From: Nocardia arthritidis NBRC 100137
GTDB taxonomy: Bacteria; Actinomycetota; Actinomycetes; Mycobacteriales; Mycobacteriaceae
Assembly (NCBI RefSeq): GCF_001612765.1
Contig: NZ_BDBB01000047.1
Coordinates: forward strand, 1 to 64,000
Length of the DNA: 64,000 bases
Direction of reading: 5' to 3'
The position numbers were made by a program, and so were the translations under genes. Positions 17,901 through 27,514 of the stretch are shown here, piece after piece. The notes under the pieces were generated by a model. That model was not told where the DNA came from, made no database searches, and saw only the letters and a program-made list of their open reading frames with translations. Position 1 is the first letter of the stretch. Each line of letters opens with the position of its first letter.

Positions 17901-18929
17901 GGCCACGCGCAGCGCGGCCAACCGCAGCCGGTGCAGCGGGACGATCATCGATCGGGCCACGAAGACCGCGAGCAGGAGGGCGGCGAGGATGGTCGCGATG
18001 ACGACGGCGGTGTAGGTCCACGCGTCGCGCTGGGCGGTGGTCACCAGCGAGTTCATCGCGGAGTCGATGTCCTTGGTCGCCTTGCCGACGACATGCTCGT
18101 AGACCGCGAGGCTGTCGGTGAGCGACTTCTTCAGGTCGCCGACGGGAAGCTGGCCCGCCTGCGCCTGCGGGCTGGTCAGCAGCGCGATCCTGGTGTCGAT
18201 GCCCGCGCGCAGGTCGGCGATGGAGGTGTCGCCGTCGGAGAAGCGGTGCGCGAGCACGTTGAGCAGCGCGCGCTCGGTATTGGACGCGATGAGGAAGCTC
18301 TGGACGCCGGACTGCTGAGAGCGCAGCACTTCGGGGAAGGCGGCGAGTTCGCCGACCAGGGTGACACGGGTGTTGAGCGAGTCGACCAGCCGCAGTTTGG
18401 CCGCGTCGACGGCGGTGTCGCTCACCTGGCCGACCGTGGTCTCGACGATCCGGACGCTGTCGTTGCGGACTCGGTCGATCAGCGCGAGGGTGTCGGACGG
18501 CGGGCCGGTGGAGACCGATTTGCCCTGCGCGCGCACGCCCTTGGCCTGGGTGAGCATGCTGTCGATGGCCGGGCGCGCGCCGGGCACGCCGTCCAGCTTG
18601 GCCACCGCCTTCTCCGCGTTGGCGATGGCCTTGTCCAGATCCGCGAGGTTCTGATCGGTCACCACGGACTGGTTGGACCCCAGTGAGATCATCTGCGATC
18701 CCGCGGTGGTGGCGGTCTGCGCGCTGAGCGCGGTGACCGAGGGGATCGCGGCGACATTCTCCGAGATGTCGGCGAGCCGGTTCGATTCCGCGAACTCCGA
18801 GGAGATCCTGGACACGCCGAGCCCGACCGCGACCGCCAGAGGCACGGCGAGCACCGCCGTAACCTTCCAGCGCAGGTCCCAGTTGCCCAGAGCCCAGCGG
18901 CTGCTGCCGGACCTAGCGGCGTCACGCAT
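14991..18929 (-). CDS. cvnA: Conservon sensor-kinase-like protein CvnA with very long LPQR-repeat tail
   Basis: A membrane protein of about 1312 residues. Order: TM1 (VTAVLAVPLAVAVGLGVS, residues about 23-40), an extracellular helical region of about 260 residues (NIT-like), TM2 near 310-330 (YTAVVIATILAALLLAVFVA), HAMP, then a histidine-kinase-like ATPase domain with LFAELLDNALRASPP (N-box) and EVADRGIGMPP. No conventional phosphoacceptor H-box is obvious. After about residue 640 comes a Pro/Gln/Gly/Arg-rich tail with about 35 LPQR-type repeats. It ends in a conserved C-terminal segment (GGTPIFAEMMSAWLSDP). The ATG at 18929 follows GGAAAG; a GTG at 18962 without a good site is the alternative. 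The tail is far longer than in most CvnA proteins. Confidence 0.9.
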   Translation of the reverse strand: MRDAARSGSSRWALGNWDLRWKVTAVLAVPLAVAVGLGVSRISSEFAESNRLADISENVAAIPSVTALSAQTATTAGSQMISLGSNQSVVTDQNLADLDKAIANAEKAVAKLDGVPGARPAIDSMLTQAKGVRAQGKSVSTGPPSDTLALIDRVRNDSVRIVETTVGQVSDTAVDAAKLRLVDSLNTRVTLVGELAAFPEVLRSQQSGVQSFLIASNTERALLNVLAHRFSDGDTSIADLRAGIDTRIALLTSPQAQAGQLPVGDLKKSLTDSLAVYEHVVGKATKDIDSAMNSLVTTAQRDAWTYTAVVIATILAALLLAVFVARSMIVPLHRLRLAALRVAESDLPHEVAQLRNGASPEEVPLEPMPVRSTEEIGQLARAVDDIHGQALRLASDQAKMRSQVNDMFETLARRSKSLVDHQLTLIEAMEYDEKDPRLLENLFRLDHLAARMRRNGDNLLILAGTRQRRAKSAPVEIADVLRAAISEVEDYERVKLGATPRGSLKEPAASDLAHLFAELLDNALRASPPETDVKFTFAQAHDQGLLIEVADRGIGMPPAEMADINRRLEQTAEPGPDTARHMGLFVVGRLAERHGLTVRLRPTFDTARDPGVTVTVHVPVGLIVAGKPSAAQTVTPQPQPVTPQPSPQAAAPQRPSSMQMRAVTRTPGGNVMVTVDPGVSGPIPVAGAKPTGTPSGPIPTGPGALPQRQPGSAMSSSGMRSEAQQSATSLRPAPGQQAPSGPQRGKLAAANLPKRNVTPGGPPPRQPGGPAEQSGSGLPPREPNSGELPLRQPGANGVPQPSTGLPQRQPGTNGVPQRDASTGLPQREAASGGLPSRDPVSGLPPRENGLGGLPPRESGLGGLPQRESASGGLPQREPGPTGLPLREPGPTGLPQRQPGSNGVPQRDSAAGGLPQRESALGGLPSREPGSTGLPSRESALGGLPQREPGSTGLPQRDSASGGLPQRESALGGLPQREPGSTGLPSREPGSTGLPSREPALGGLPQREPGSTGLPPRHPAPNLPQRDAAPGGLPQREPSSGLPQRDSGAHRLPQRDSVNGLPQREPGSGALPAVNGLPQRDSASNGLPQREATGGLPQREPGAVSGLPQRPPAPSSPPPQRESGLTGLPQRQPGAQAPQRQPVPPGIALPQRGQHAASEEQSATAPGRDPGKHSFRSNPAKTASFFQTRLQPADESGASMGGTPIFAEMMSAWLSDPNADRSQVAASFESPGDEGWQAARRASEAQPETKTAAGLPQRNPGGRLVPGGVSGAADRAPRRDPETIRSSLSRHQQGVRDGRAMRAMNLTGDKGDR
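15470..16680 (-). repeat. Degenerate tandem repeat region inside cvnA (about 35 units of 24-30 bases)
   Basis: On the plus strand the motif CTGCGGCAGACC and close variants recur roughly every 27-30 bases. On the coding strand this reads as GLPQREPGST, GLPQRESALG or GLPQRDSASG-type units of 9-10 residues, with Q replaced by S, P or L in some. Units in the middle (about 15890-16350) are nearly identical, which suggests recent expansion by slippage or unequal crossing over. No spacers, flanking cas genes or palindromes are present, so it is not a CRISPR array. Confidence 0.9.
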
Positions 18930-19249
18930 CTCCCACTCACTTTCCAAACTGGCCTCTACCACGCGCCATCAACCGAACCTCCACATTCGCGTGCTTGGCT
19001 CGACAGGTGGAGCTGGCCGAGAGCTGCGGCTGGCCGAGAAATTGCGTCTACGACGGCCCAAATAAGTGACATCAGATTCTAACGGATCAATAACTTCTTG
19101 GGTGACTCGGCGTGATGTCGCGATCATTGACCTGCCAGTTCCAGGCAAAACCAAAGGTAGCGGCACCCACCCGGGCGTCGCGTGAAGTCTGCCACAATCA
19201 ACCAGATCTATCGAGGCGGGCATCGAGGCGAGGCTAGGGAGTCACGGGG
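18930..19249. promoter_or_regulatory. Divergent promoter region between cvnA and the acyl-CoA synthetase gene
   Basis: This 320-base region separates two divergent transcription units. An AT-richer block at about 19060-19110 probably carries the cvn promoter. A degenerate CRP-like sequence CGTGA-N6-CCACA lies at 19181-19196, about 54 bases before the synthetase start. No gene is supported inside. Confidence 0.45.
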
Positions 19250-21313
19250 TTGAACGTGCGGCACGAGTATCGACCGGCCTATCAGACCAGCTTGGTGGAT
19301 CCCGCCGAGTTCTGGGCCGGCGCGGCCGAAGCGATCGACTGGGACGTGCCACCGACGCAGATCGTCGATCCCGGCGCCCGCCCGGTCGCCAGGTGGTTTT
19401 CCGGCGCTCGCCTCAACACCTCCTTCAACGCGCTCGACCGGCATGTGCACCCCACCACTCCCGGCGCCCCCGATCGCGCCGATCAACCCGCCCTGATCTA
19501 CGACTCGGCCATGATCGGCGCCACGGTCGTCTACACCTACGCCGAGCTGCTCGACGAGGTGTCGCGGTTCGCCGGTGCGATGGCCCGGCTGGGCGTCTCG
19601 GCAGGCGATCGCGTGGTGATCTACCTGCCGATGATCCCCGAGGCGGTAATCGCGATGCTGGCCTGCGCTCGCATCGGCGCGGTCCACTCCGTGGTGTTCG
19701 GCGGCTTCGCGGCCCCGGAGCTGGCCGCCCGCATCGATGACGCGGAGCCGGTGCTGATCATCACAGCGTCCGGCGGCCTGGAACCGGGCAAGAAGATCGA
19801 ATACCCGCCCATCGTGTTGCAGGCGCTGGATCTCGCCGAGACGACCGCGCCGCGCACGGTGATCGTCAAGCAGCGGCCGCAATTCGACACGATCCCTTTC
19901 CCCGCGCCGCAGCCCGCCACCGAGTTCCTGCCGAGTTCGGCGCAGACCGTGGCCGCGCAGTGGCTGGACTGGGACGACGCGGTACGCGACGCGCCCGCGG
20001 CGGATCCGGTATCGGTCGCAGCGACCGATCCGCTCTACATCCTCTACACCTCCGGCACCACCGGGAAGCCGAAGGGCGTGGTCCGGGACAACGGCGGGCA
20101 CGCGGTGGCCCTCGCCTGGTCGATGCGCAACATCTACGACATAGACGCGGGCCAGGTGATGTGGGCCGCCTCCGACGTGGGCTGGGTGGTCGGTCACTCC
20201 TACATCGTCTACGCGCCGCTGCTGGTCGGAGCCACCACGCTGCTGTACGAAGGCAAGCCGGTCGGAACGCCGGACGCGGGCGCGTACTGGGGGGTGGTCG
20301 ACAAGCACAAGGTCGAGGTGTTGTTCACCGCCCCGACCGCGCTGCGCGCCATCCGCAAGGCGGACCCCCGGGCTGAGCTGGCCCACCGCCACGACCTGTC
20401 CTCACTGCGCGCCCTGTTCTGCGCGGGCGAACGCCTGGATCCGGCCACCTACACCTGGGCCGAGGAGACCCTGCTCGCGGGTCGCTCGGACTGCCCCGTC
20501 GTGGATCACTGGTGGCAGACCGAGACCGGCTGGCCGATCTGCGCGAACCCGCTCGGCCTGCAGCGCCTGCCGATCAAACCGGGTTCGGCCTCGGTACCGA
20601 TACCCGGCTACCGACTACGCGTGCTCGACTCCTCCGGCAACGCGGTAGCGCCGAACACCGAGGGCAACATCGTCATCGGCCTGCCGCTGCCGCCCGGCAC
20701 GCTGATCGGGCTCTGGCGTGACGACGCCCGCTACGAGCGCTCCTATCTCTCCGCCTACCCCGGTCACTACCTCACCGGCGACTCCGGCTACTTCGACGAG
20801 GACGGCTACCTGTACGTTCTCGGCCGCAGCGACGACGTGATCAACATGGCCGGGCACCGGCTCTCGGCGGGCAGCATCGAGGCGGCCATCGCGGGGCACG
20901 AGGCGGTCGCCGAATGCGCCGTGATCGGGCTGCCCGACGAGCTCAAGGGGCACCGGCCGCTGGCCTACGTGGTGCTCAAGTCCGGTGTCGACATCGATCC
21001 GGACCGCCTGCGCGACGAGCTGATCGAGCGGGTGCGCACCCAGGTCGGCGCCATCGCCACGCTGCACGACGCCGTAGTCGTGACGGCGTTGCCCAAGACC
21101 AGGTCGGGCAAGATCCTGCGTAAGACCATCCGGCAGATCACCTCCGGCGAGACATTCGAAGTGCCCTCCACCATCGAGGACCCGGGCGTGCTCGCGGCGC
21201 TGGAGCAGCAGATCCGCGCGGCGCATCCCGAGTGGCGCGACCCGGCCCAGGACAACAACGAGAACACCGATGACGTGGTGGCGCCCGGCGTGGATCCGGT
21301 TGTGCCGTCCTAG
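19250..21313 (+). CDS. prpE: Propionyl-CoA/acetyl-CoA synthetase (PrpE-like)
   Basis: An AMP-forming acyl-CoA synthetase of 687 residues that activates short carboxylates to CoA esters. The AMP-binding core is LYTSGTTGKPKGVVRDNGGHAVAL; the RDNGGHAVAL continuation is typical of PrpE rather than Acs. Other motifs are WWQTETGWPI, YLTGDSGYFDEDGYLY, GRSDDVINMAGHRLS and the C-terminal TRSGKILRKT, whose Lys is the usual acetylation-control residue. The start is TTG at 19250 with AGGGAG upstream; the GTG at 19256 is possible. It is divergent from the conservon, with a weak CRP-like box upstream. Confidence 0.9.
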   Translation: MNVRHEYRPAYQTSLVDPAEFWAGAAEAIDWDVPPTQIVDPGARPVARWFSGARLNTSFNALDRHVHPTTPGAPDRADQPALIYDSAMIGATVVYTYAELLDEVSRFAGAMARLGVSAGDRVVIYLPMIPEAVIAMLACARIGAVHSVVFGGFAAPELAARIDDAEPVLIITASGGLEPGKKIEYPPIVLQALDLAETTAPRTVIVKQRPQFDTIPFPAPQPATEFLPSSAQTVAAQWLDWDDAVRDAPAADPVSVAATDPLYILYTSGTTGKPKGVVRDNGGHAVALAWSMRNIYDIDAGQVMWAASDVGWVVGHSYIVYAPLLVGATTLLYEGKPVGTPDAGAYWGVVDKHKVEVLFTAPTALRAIRKADPRAELAHRHDLSSLRALFCAGERLDPATYTWAEETLLAGRSDCPVVDHWWQTETGWPICANPLGLQRLPIKPGSASVPIPGYRLRVLDSSGNAVAPNTEGNIVIGLPLPPGTLIGLWRDDARYERSYLSAYPGHYLTGDSGYFDEDGYLYVLGRSDDVINMAGHRLSAGSIEAAIAGHEAVAECAVIGLPDELKGHRPLAYVVLKSGVDIDPDRLRDELIERVRTQVGAIATLHDAVVVTALPKTRSGKILRKTIRQITSGETFEVPSTIEDPGVLAALEQQIRAAHPEWRDPAQDNNENTDDVVAPGVDPVVPS

Positions 21314-21437
21314 GTTTCCATATCGCCCGTGCAACGTCCTCAGAGTTTCCACAGAGGATGTTCAGATCGGTGCCAACAGCTCGAAATAGCCTCGAGACCG
21401 CCCCGAAACCAAAACGATGAATTGGAGGCAACACATC

Positions 21438-21824
21438 ATGAAACGTTCCGTAGGCCGCCCCGCCGTCGCCGCTCTCGCCGCAGGTGGATTCGCCACGGTC
21501 ACGTTGTTCCTGAGCCCCGCCATCGCAGGCGCGGGCCCGATGGAATACGCCGAGCCGCTGCTGACCTCGGACTGCTCGTTCGCCCAGGTCGACGCGGCGC
21601 TGCACGACAAGGCGCCGCAGCTGGCCGCGGTGCTCGACGCGAACCCGAGCCAGAAGGCCGAGTTGCAGCGCAGGTTCGACCAGCCGGTCGAGCAGCGCCG
21701 AGCCGAGTTGCGGCGGGCCATCGACGAGAACCCGGACGCGGTGCGCCGAGCTGAGAACGACCCGCGGACCGCACAGTTGCGCGACACGATCCGGGTCGTG
21801 GCCGAGACCTGCCACAACTACTGA
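21438..21824 (+). CDS. Exported hemophore-related protein
   Basis: A 128-residue secreted helical protein. The Sec signal is MKRSVGRPAV onward with cleavage near AGAG-PM. The mature part has two Cys (SDCSFAQVDAAL and VVAETCHNY) bracketing a four-helix region with QKAELQRRFDQPVEQR. This resembles the mycobacterial hemophore-related family (Rv0203-like), proposed to bind heme outside the cell; heme binding is not visible from sequence alone. The ATG at 21438 is preceded by GGAGG. Confidence 0.7.
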   Translation: MKRSVGRPAVAALAAGGFATVTLFLSPAIAGAGPMEYAEPLLTSDCSFAQVDAALHDKAPQLAAVLDANPSQKAELQRRFDQPVEQRRAELRRAIDENPDAVRRAENDPRTAQLRDTIRVVAETCHNY

Positions 21825-21952
21825 TCCCGCGCAGACATGGGCGACTCGCCGGGTTGCTCCGGCACCACGGCGGGTCGTCCCGCGGGATGTGAACCCCTGT
21901 CCCGCGTGCCCGACTCGCACAACGCGAGGTTTCACCGGAGGCGGGGAGCAGA

Positions 21953-22666
21953 ATGGATGACGTGACCTCGACTCCGAATCCGACGGTCCTCGTCGTCGAC
22001 GACGACGAGGACGTGCTCGCCTCGGTCGAGCGCGGGCTGCGATTGTCCGGCTTCCAAGTCCTCGTGGCCAGGGACGGCGCGCAAGCGCTGCGCAGTGTGA
22101 ACGAGAACGCGCCCGACGCCATCGTGCTGGACATGAACATGCCCGTGCTCGACGGCGCCGGGGTGGTCACCGCCTTGCGCGCGATGGGCAACGAGGTGCC
22201 GATCTGCGTGCTCAGCGCCCGTGCGTCGGTGGACGACCGCATCTCCGGACTGGAGTCCGGTGCCGACGACTACCTGGTCAAACCGTTTGTACTGAGGGAG
22301 CTGGTGGTACGGATCCGGGCGCTGCTGCGCAGGCGGTCCGACGCACCCGCCCCCGCCACACCGGGCGCGGTCACCGTCGGCCCGCTCGAGGTGGACGTCG
22401 CCGGGTATCGCGCGCTGCTGCACGGCCGCGAGATCGAGCTCACCAAGCGGGAATTCGAGCTGTTGTCCACGCTGGCCAGGAACGTCGGCGTGGTGCTGAG
22501 CCGGGAGCGTCTGCTGGAACTGGTGTGGGGCTACGACTTCGCCGCCGACACGAACGTGGTGGACGTCTTCGTCGGCTACCTGCGCCGCAAACTCGAGGTG
22601 GACGGCGCCCCCAGGCTGCTGCACACGATCCGCGGCGTCGGATTCGTGCTCCGAGCACCGAAATGA
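21953..22666 (+). CDS. prrA: Two-component response regulator PrrA (OmpR family)
   Basis: A 237-residue response regulator. The acidic pocket is VVDDDED (15-21), the phospho-acceptor D60 lies in IVLDMNMP, and the conserved Lys is in DDYLVKPF. A C-terminal winged-helix domain (about 135-235) has LTKREFELLSTLARN and VVDVFVGYLRRKLE. GGAGGCGGGGAG precedes the ATG. The stop overlaps the kinase start by 4 bases. Position next to accD3/echA6 matches Rv0903c/Rv0902c (PrrA/PrrB), an essential system in mycobacteria. Confidence 0.92.
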   Translation: MDDVTSTPNPTVLVVDDDEDVLASVERGLRLSGFQVLVARDGAQALRSVNENAPDAIVLDMNMPVLDGAGVVTALRAMGNEVPICVLSARASVDDRISGLESGADDYLVKPFVLRELVVRIRALLRRRSDAPAPATPGAVTVGPLEVDVAGYRALLHGREIELTKREFELLSTLARNVGVVLSRERLLELVWGYDFAADTNVVDVFVGYLRRKLEVDGAPRLLHTIRGVGFVLRAPK

Positions 22667-24030
22667 CCGAGCCCGCCGCGCCGCCGGAAACCCGACGGCG
22701 CCGGTCGTTTTCGCTGCGCACCCGGGTCGCGGGCGCGGCGGCCGCGGGCGCGATCATCATCGTGACCCTGATCAGCCTGATCAGCATCCGTGCCATCGAG
22801 CGCAACAACGTGCAGCAGTCCGACCAGCAACTCGCCGTCGCGGCGCGGATCGTGCTGATCGAGCCGCAGCTCGCGGTCCGCTTCATCAGCCTGACCGGGC
22901 TGAACAACGATATGGCCGTGACCGTCCGGGACAACGGCGATGTCGTCGCGAGCACACCCACCGAACTGCCCTCGCAGCCGACCGGTTCCCGCACCGTCGC
23001 GGTGGGCGGCACCCCGTACCGGATCCTGACCACTACCGAGAATCAACCCGCCGGCCGGGTGGTCTCGCTCGGCATCCCCGCCGCGGGCGCCGCCGAGGCC
23101 ACCGCCGAGCAGCAACGGTGGGTGCTCGGCGGCGCTCTGCTGGCCATCGCCGCCGCCGCGGGGCTGGGCTGGTTGCTCGCGGGCGCGGCGGTGCGTCCGA
23201 TCGTGCGGCTCACCCGGCAGGTGGGCGCGCGCAGCGCGTATCCCGGTCCCCGCAATCCACAGGCGCGGGTGGAGGGCGCGGGCGTGCACGAGGCCGAGCA
23301 ACTGGCCGACGCGGTGAACACCATGTTGCAGCGGGTGGATCAGGCGCATGCCCAGACCGCCGCCGCACTGGAGACCGCCCGCGATTTCGCCGCCGTGTCC
23401 GCCCACGAGCTGCGCACCCCGCTGACCGCGATGCGCACCGACCTCGAGGTGCTGCGCACCCTCGACCTGGACGAGGCGCAGCGGGCCGAGATCCTCGACG
23501 ACCTGCAACGCAGCCAGGGCCGCGTGGAGACCACGCTCGCGGCGCTGGAGCGGCTGGCCACCGGCGACCTGACCAACGAGCGCGACCACGTGGCCACCGA
23601 CGTCGGCGATTTGTGCGACCAGGCCGCACACGACGCCATGCGGCATTTCCCCGGCCTCACCGTGCGCATCGATTCCGACGCCGAACTGGTCACCCGCGGC
23701 CTGCCCGCCGGACTGCGGCTGGCGGTGGACAACGCCCTGGCCAACTCCGTCAAACACGGCGGAGCCACCGAGGCCCTGGTCTCCGCGCACCGCGGGCCGG
23801 GCGGTCACATCGTGATCTCGATCGACGACAACGGCCGCGGGATCCCGCCGCAGGAGCGCGAAGCCGTCTTCGACCGCTTCTTCCGCGGCAGCCAGGCGAG
23901 CAAGGGCGGCTCGGGCCTGGGCTTGGCGCTGGTGGCCCAGCAGGCCCAATTGCACGGCGGCCGAGCGTATTTCGACGAAGGCACGCTCGGCGGAATCCGC
24001 TTGGTCCTGGATCTGCCGGGCTCTGTCTGA
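22663..24030 (+). CDS. prrB: Sensor histidine kinase PrrB
   Basis: A membrane kinase of 455 residues that should phosphorylate PrrA. TM1 is near 22-43 and TM2 near 153-178, with a 105-residue extracellular sensor between them. HAMP follows, then the H-box with His248 in SAHELRTPL, N-box VDNALANSVKHGG, G1 DDNGRGIPP and G2 GSGLGLALV. The start is the ATG in the ATGA overlap with prrA; a longer in-frame opening to 22525 lies inside prrA and is rejected. Confidence 0.93.
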   Translation: MTEPAAPPETRRRRSFSLRTRVAGAAAAGAIIIVTLISLISIRAIERNNVQQSDQQLAVAARIVLIEPQLAVRFISLTGLNNDMAVTVRDNGDVVASTPTELPSQPTGSRTVAVGGTPYRILTTTENQPAGRVVSLGIPAAGAAEATAEQQRWVLGGALLAIAAAAGLGWLLAGAAVRPIVRLTRQVGARSAYPGPRNPQARVEGAGVHEAEQLADAVNTMLQRVDQAHAQTAAALETARDFAAVSAHELRTPLTAMRTDLEVLRTLDLDEAQRAEILDDLQRSQGRVETTLAALERLATGDLTNERDHVATDVGDLCDQAAHDAMRHFPGLTVRIDSDAELVTRGLPAGLRLAVDNALANSVKHGGATEALVSAHRGPGGHIVISIDDNGRGIPPQEREAVFDRFFRGSQASKGGSGLGLALVAQQAQLHGGRAYFDEGTLGGIRLVLDLPGSV

Positions 24031-24039
24031 TTTCCAGCT

Positions 24040-24282
24040 GTGTTGTTTTTCCAGCGCCTGCGGCGCAAGGGAGCACATCCAGCACACACCACCGACCTGC
24101 TGGTGGACGTCGACGGCGACCGGGTCGCGGCCTCCGCGAACTCGCTCGTGTACTTCTTCCGCGAGGGGCAACCGCCCCATCAAACCAGCGGATTGCGCAT
24201 GGCCTGCACCGTGGTACGCACGCCCGCGGGCCGGCGGCTGCGCAAGACACGGATCATGCTCGCCTGGACACGCAAGGACTGA
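24040..24282 (+). CDS. Small hypothetical protein following prrB
   Basis: An 80-residue basic protein with strongly GC-biased third positions, which supports real coding. It contains TDLLVDVDGDRVAASANSLVYFF and a Lys/Arg-rich C-terminus (RRLRKTRIMLAWTRKD). No signal peptide or membrane segment and no recognised domain. The GTG start at 24040 is 10 bases after the prrB stop and lacks a clear ribosome site, so it may depend on read-through from prrB. Confidence 0.5.
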   Translation: MLFFQRLRRKGAHPAHTTDLLVDVDGDRVAASANSLVYFFREGQPPHQTSGLRMACTVVRTPAGRRLRKTRIMLAWTRKD

Positions 24283-24350
24283 TCGACCCTTACTCAACCC
24301 TCAGAGAAATACTCAGGGGCGCGCCATAACTCGCGTTTAGGGTCTGCGAC

Positions 24351-25520
24351 GTGATCGGAAAACGGGCCCGCTGGGGCTTTCTCGCCGTTGCCCTCCTCTC
24401 GGCCGGCGCCCTCGGCGCCGGAATCACCGCGTGTACCGGAAAGGATCGGGGGCCGACGGGAATCGCTCTGGTCAACACCGATACCGGGCCCACCGGTGCG
24501 CGCGTTGTGAAGGCGCTGCAGGACGCGGGTGGTTACGAATGGACCGCCGCGGCGCCGGGCGAGGCGAGCACCGGCGAGTACGCCGCGGTCATCACACTGC
24601 CCGCCGATCTCACCGAGTCGATAGGCACTCTGGCCGGGCCCGAGCCGAAGCGGGCCGAGGTCACCGTGGACACCGACGAAGACGCCGACGCCGACCTGGT
24701 GCACGGCGCGGTGACCGAGGTGACGCATCGGATCGGCGCGGTGGGCGTCGACGCCGCCCTCACCGCCGTCACTCAGGCCAGGGCCCAGCTGTCACAGGTG
24801 CGGTTCACCGCCCAGCTGCTCGACGCGGGTGTCGGGGCGGCAGCTGCGGGGGCCGACCAGTTCAGCTCGGGGGCCGATCAGCTGCTCAGCTTCCTCGAGT
24901 TCGCGAAATCGGGGTCGGCGCAGCTCACTTCGGCCATCGCGCTGCTGAATTCCACCGTCGACGGCGCCGCCGCGCAAGCCGACCAGCTCGCCGCCGCCCT
25001 CGATTCGACCGGCATCACGATCGCGCAGGTGGAACGCACGGCGAACACGGTGAGCGGCGGACTCGACCAGATCCTGCCGCTGTTGCGCGCCCTGCCCTTC
25101 GCGAACGATCCGGCACTCGCCGACATCATCGGGAAATTGGAGGCGCTGCGCGGCGTATCCGCGCAGGCGGGCTCCCAGCTGACCGGTCTCGGCTCGCTCG
25201 TCGGCGGCGCGGTCGACCCGGACACCGATCTCGGTACCCTGCTTCGCACCGTCGTCGACCGCCTGACCGGTGCGAGCGCGCAACTGTCCCAGGGCGCGAA
25301 GCTCGCCGAGGGCCTACCCCAGCTCGCCGAGCAGGGCGGCGCCCAGCTTGTCGACGCCATCGGCCTGCTCACCGGCGGCGTGAACCAGTTGCAGAGCATC
25401 GTCCACAACCTCAACACCCAGACCGACAAGGCTGTAGCCGCCCTGCCCCAGCGCAGCAGCAGCCAGCAATCCGCCCTGGCCGCCGCCCTCACCGACCCCG
25501 TCGAGATCGTCCGGCGATAG
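24351..25520 (+). CDS. YhgE/Pip-like extracellular lipoprotein, helical
   Basis: A 389-residue protein with a lipoprotein signal (hydrophobic LAVALLSAGALGAG, lipobox ITAC with Cys near residue 28). The N-terminal extracellular domain has GIALVNTDTGPTGARVVKAL, like the domain at the start of YhgE/Pip phage-infection-type proteins. Long Ala/Gln/Leu-rich helices follow (LTSAIALLNSTVDGAAAQADQLAAAL and similar), giving MmpL-accessory or Pip-like coiled coils. Unlike full YhgE it has no C-terminal membrane domain. The GTG start has AGGG upstream, and a hairpin follows the stop. Its function is unknown; a cell-envelope role is likely. Confidence 0.7.
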   Translation: MIGKRARWGFLAVALLSAGALGAGITACTGKDRGPTGIALVNTDTGPTGARVVKALQDAGGYEWTAAAPGEASTGEYAAVITLPADLTESIGTLAGPEPKRAEVTVDTDEDADADLVHGAVTEVTHRIGAVGVDAALTAVTQARAQLSQVRFTAQLLDAGVGAAAAGADQFSSGADQLLSFLEFAKSGSAQLTSAIALLNSTVDGAAAQADQLAAALDSTGITIAQVERTANTVSGGLDQILPLLRALPFANDPALADIIGKLEALRGVSAQAGSQLTGLGSLVGGAVDPDTDLGTLLRTVVDRLTGASAQLSQGAKLAEGLPQLAEQGGAQLVDAIGLLTGGVNQLQSIVHNLNTQTDKAVAALPQRSSSQQSALAAALTDPVEIVRR

Positions 25521-25534
25521 GCGGATACGACGAT

Positions 25535-25563
25535 GGCCCGTGTTCCTCAGCGGAACACGGGCC
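25535..25563. terminator. Bidirectional terminator hairpin
   Basis: A perfect 12-bp stem (GGCCCGTGTTCC / GGAACACGGGCC) with a 5-base loop lies 15 bases after the lipoprotein stop and before the convergent FKBP gene. Confidence 0.7.
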
Positions 25564-25611
25564 ACCCATCTCACGGTTTGCAGGCGAGCACTGCGCCGCG
25601 CCGTCGCCGAA

Positions 25612-25971
25612 TCAGTTGGCGTTCAGCAGGTCGATCACGAAGACCAAGGTCTTGCCGGACAAGCGGTGACCGGCTCCCGCCGGGCCGTAGGCCAGCTCCG
25701 GCGGGATGGTCAGCTGACGACGACCGCCGACCTTCATCCCGGGGATGCCGTCCTGCCAGCCCTGGATCAGGCCGCGCAGCGGGAAGGTGATGGACTCACC
25801 GCGGTTCCAGGAGGAGTCGAACTCTTCGCCGGATTCGAATTCGACGCCCACGTAGTGCACTTCGACGGTGCCACCGGGCACGGCTTCCTTGCCTTCGCCC
25901 TCGATGATGTCCTTGATCACCAGCTCGGTGGGCGCGGGCCCTGCCTGGAACTCGATCTCCGGTTTGGTCAT
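25612..25971 (-). CDS. FKBP-type peptidyl-prolyl cis-trans isomerase
   Basis: A 119-residue single-domain FKBP. The binding-site signature is clear: VHYVGVEFESGEEFDSSW, then FPLRGLIQGWQDGIPGMKVGGRR, IPPELAYG and a final LVFVIDLL. With no signal peptide it is cytoplasmic. The ATG at 25971 has AAGGGGAT upstream. It lies 37 bases downstream of the citrate synthase gene on the same strand and may be co-transcribed with it. Confidence 0.92.
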   Translation of the reverse strand: MTKPEIEFQAGPAPTELVIKDIIEGEGKEAVPGGTVEVHYVGVEFESGEEFDSSWNRGESITFPLRGLIQGWQDGIPGMKVGGRRQLTIPPELAYGPAGAGHRLSGKTLVFVIDLLNAN

Positions 25972-26008
25972 TCGGCTATCCCCTTCGATAGGTGATGGAT
26001 GGATTTCG

Positions 26009-27322
<1,314 letters not shown>

Positions 27323-27514
27323 GGAAGGATCCCTCTCAGGCTAGAACCACAGGCACCGGCGCGGTCGGCGCACGATGCGCTTGCCTCAACGCTAGCCGTT
27401 CACCGACGCGGACAATACCGGAGGGTAGTCCTGCGGCGGCTCACAAACACATCCCGGCGCGGTGAGGTCCCGCGGCCAGGGATCGGAGCGGTCGCCGACC
27501 GCTCGCGGTGCACG

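Noticed and set aside
22525..22662. Upstream extension of prrB
   Set aside because: The extension lies inside prrA, and the ATGA overlap at 22663 gives a natural coupled start.
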